Positions 61,774-64,000 of a stretch of 64,000 bases of DNA are shown here, piece after piece (position 1 is the first letter of the stretch; each line of letters starts with the position of its first letter). The stretch spans positions 6,035 through 70,034 of the forward strand of contig URKQ01000016.1 of NCBI GenBank assembly GCA_900548455.1. Direction: 5' to 3'. The stretch comes from an uncultured Clostridium sp. (GTDB taxonomy: Bacteria > Bacillota > Clostridia > Clostridiales > Clostridiaceae). The notes beneath the pieces are model-generated. The model saw only the letters and a program-made list of their open reading frames with translations. It was not told the origin of the DNA and searched no databases. The position numbers and the translations under genes are program-made.

Positions 61774-62367
61774 CTAAACAACTTTTGCTGTAATCATAGA
61801 TAGAGATTCATTATAAAAGATTCTATCAAAAATAAAATTAATAATACTATTACATACAAAATATGAAAAGACTAAATCATTTTCAAAACTAGTAGTAGAT
61901 TCATATTCCTTTTGACAATTTAAAATGAATTTTTCTATATTAGCAAGCGATAAATCAGGTTCTAAATTAGATTTTAGTGTAAAATCTTTTAAAAACTTAT
62001 TTAGATCTTTTTCGTATAAAAGATGGTCTTTAACTATTGTTGGAGTTTTAAATTCCCATCTTTGATTATGTGGAACACAAAAGTAATCGCAAAGAAAGTG
62101 ACAAATTACACCAAGTTCCTGATTAAACTTATTAAGTGAATATGATCTATAAATATAAGTTATGCTTAGAGTAGATAAAAACTGTATTTTCCTTATAATC
62201 ATAGGAAAACTTTCATCTAGATAATGTTTATGAAATTTATATTTTGAAACACAGTCTGGTTTTATATTTCCCCATACAAAGTGTTTTTCTTTTATTAAGG
62301 ACATTTTATTATCATCTATATTCTCAATAAATTTTACAGCTAAAATTTTATGAGTATTTAACATCAT
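61774..62367 (-). CDS. Zinc-dependent phospholipase C-like protein
   Basis: Protein of 197 aa of the short phospholipase C/S1-P1-nuclease-like group. The His/Asp pattern is seen in the N-terminal NTHKILAVKF, HFVWGNIKPDCVSKYKFHKH, and the core LGVICHFLCDYFCVPHNQRW, the counterpart of the H-x3-D zinc site. No signal peptide, so it is cytosolic and may not be a secreted toxin. AAGGAGGAC precedes the ATG. Confidence 0.75.
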   Translation of the reverse strand: MMLNTHKILAVKFIENIDDNKMSLIKEKHFVWGNIKPDCVSKYKFHKHYLDESFPMIIRKIQFLSTLSITYIYRSYSLNKFNQELGVICHFLCDYFCVPHNQRWEFKTPTIVKDHLLYEKDLNKFLKDFTLKSNLEPDLSLANIEKFILNCQKEYESTTSFENDLVFSYFVCNSIINFIFDRIFYNESLSMITAKVV

Positions 62368-62610
62368 TTAGTTGTCCTCCTTATATTTGAAGCATGGTTA
62401 AATAATATTACTTTATTAATAAAAAATCAATGGATAAAATATAACAATTATGGTTCAGTGTTGAATACACATATTGTCATATGATATACTAAAATGGTGA
62501 AATTTAGAATATTATGATAAATTTAAGTATTTAGTATATATAAACTAAATGTGTTATACGTCAGTTGATACTAAAGTGATATATTCATATTGGACTAGGA
62601 GAAAAATGTT

Positions 62611-63933
62611 ATGAGGAAATATTTTAAAAATGTAAGAGTAGATTTAATCATAAGTATAGTAGCTGATGGTCTAACAGCAGCATTTAGTTCCATACTTATT
62701 TATATTCAAAAGATACTCTTTGATTCAATAGGTTCGGGAGGAAAAGTAAACATTTTCAGTTACATGATAGCTTTAGCTATATGCATAGGAGCAATTATAA
62801 TTTTTTCCTATGTAACAATGATATTTAGCATTAAAAGTAGAGTAAGAGTTGGAAAAGGAATGAGAGGTGATTTCTTTAGAGCTATTACAAGATATAATAG
62901 TGAAAAGTTTCATTCAAAACAGTTAGGTGAGTACATATCTATACAAGGAAATGATATAAAGTTTTTAGCTAATTCATATTTGAATTCTGTAGTTGATTTA
63001 ATAAAATCAATTAATATGTTCATTATTTATGGAGTAATAATGTTTGTGTTTGTTAATTGGAAAATGGCAATTATAGCTTTGGTTTTAGCTCTTTTTTCAG
63101 CCTTTGTCCTTCCTAAAATTACTGAGGAGAAATTATCAAAGAGAAATAAGGATTATTTAGATGATACTGGAAGGTGTAATGCGAAGATACTAGATTTGCT
63201 CTATGGATTTAAACTTATAAGTAGCAATACTAGAGAAAACTTCAATAGAATTTTTAATGATACTATAAACATTAATGCTAGGATGGAATTTTTATATAAA
63301 TGTGTGGATGCAATTGCAAATGCATTGAATTCTACTGCTACATATTTAATTAATGGAATTATAATTATTGTAGCTTCAGTTATGATGTATAGGGGAGAAA
63401 TGACCATAGGAACAGCTGTTGCATCTATTGGATTTACAACTTTATTTACAGAGCCCATAGAAGTTTTCATTTATGCTATAAATGGCTATAAAGCAAGCAA
63501 AGGAATAAAAGGAAAAGTAATAAATATGTTAGAGGTTGAACCGCCGAAAGTGGAAGAGAAAACTTCCTTTAATAAAGAAATTGAGTTTAAAAATGTAACT
63601 ATAAGTTATGAGGATTTTTCTATAGAAAATATATCGTATAATTTTATTAAAGGAAAGAAATATGCAATAGTAGGGGGTAGCGGTTCAGGAAAGAGCACCT
63701 TGATGAAAGCATTAATTAAAGATGTGTCCATTGATGAAGGAAAGATATTAATTGATGGAATAAATATAAAAGACATAGATATAAATCCAATCATTAGTTA
63801 TATTAGTCAAGATGAGCACATATTCCAGGATGATTTTTATAATAACATTACATGTTTTTCTTCATATCCTGATACAAAATTGAAAGAAGCTAGGAATTGT
63901 TTCAAAGATGAATTTTATGAAACAAAAGTATGA
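62611..63933 (+). pseudogene. ABC exporter (TMD-NBD) truncated before the signature motif
   Basis: Half-transporter of 440 aa. Residues about 15-290 form the six-TM exporter domain. The nucleotide-binding domain starts at about 310 with Walker A VGGSGSGKSTLMK and has the Q-loop YISQDEHIFQDDFYNNI. The sequence then ends at KDEFYETKV-stop, without the LSGGQ signature, Walker B or H-loop, about 110 residues short. The frame runs into foreign sequence read on the other strand as a CotS-like protein, so this is a recombination or deletion junction rather than a natural end. Cannot hydrolyse ATP as it stands. Confidence 0.8.
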
Positions 63934-64000
63934 TAAATCATGAGCACAATAATCATACTTGCATTTATCAAAATCAATAATCCAAGTAGAATCATCTTCT
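63926..64000 (-). pseudogene. CotS-like spore coat kinase fragment, partial
   Basis: On the minus strand from the window end: EDDSTWIIDFDKCKYDYCAH then DLSYF, matching the I-D-F-D..YD..HDL block of CotS-family (aminoglycoside-phosphotransferase-like) spore coat proteins. Similarity stops at about 63926, where the truncated ABC transporter gene begins, so the gene's 3' part is missing. The rest lies outside the window. Confidence 0.45.

Overview
The base composition is very AT-rich, start sites carry strong AGGAGG-type ribosome binding sites, many genes end in U-tailed hairpins, and the gene content includes GapN, rubrerythrin, oleate hydratase, spore-type Cys-rich proteins and a CotS-like fragment. 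Together these point to a Clostridium sensu stricto (cluster I) chromosome. Nothing plasmid-like (replication or conjugation genes) is visible. The species cannot be fixed from the sequence alone.

Layout. 0-13.6 kb: housekeeping and metabolic genes. These are a HAD hydrolase fragment, two zinc peptidases, a methyltransferase, a three-gene acyltransferase / zinc-ribbon membrane protein / esterase operon, oleate hydratase, a ComEC-like metallo-beta-lactamase, idi and gapN. 13.7-22.4 kb: a region rich in RNA. It has a Cys6 leader peptide with an attenuator in front of cysS, an isolated 5S rRNA gene, a shortened 5S-like RNA at 19.7 kb, and two copies of a structured leader motif (14.1 and 22.5 kb, opposite strands). 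It also carries Cys-rich and Gln-Gly-repeat proteins with a shared hydrophobic tail. 22.9-37.3 kb: cell wall and envelope genes (amidase with CWB2 repeats, DUF4163/DUF3298 protein, GH25 lysozyme with a charged tail), TSUP, MntP, a radical SAM enzyme, two TetR regulators, a PadR operon and several dispersed repeats.

37.7-51.5 kb: rlmD followed by an island. Downstream of the intact rlmD, four further short segments (39136, 44091, 45752, 51485) read as rlmD-like C-termini with stop codons. I interpret them as stacked attachment sites left by serial integrations at the rlmD 3' end. The intervals between them hold decayed large serine recombinases and, one per module, candidate defence genes: a 722-aa P-loop GTPase, a two-motif HEPN protein broken by an A7 frameshift, and a Gabija-like pair (GajA/GajB) preceded by an overlapping DUF1413 gene. 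This is the most likely place for an undescribed system; the GTPase and the HEPN protein are the parts I cannot assign to a named system.

51.9-64 kb: a loose set of small accessory genes (three GNATs, one a pseudogene; Nudix; WYL regulator; DJ-1; YwbE; two PH-like/zinc-ribbon paralogues; PhzF; PH domain protein; DUF3221 lipoprotein remnant; phospholipase-C-like protein). The window ends in an ABC exporter truncated before its signature motif, abutting a CotS-like fragment on the other strand.
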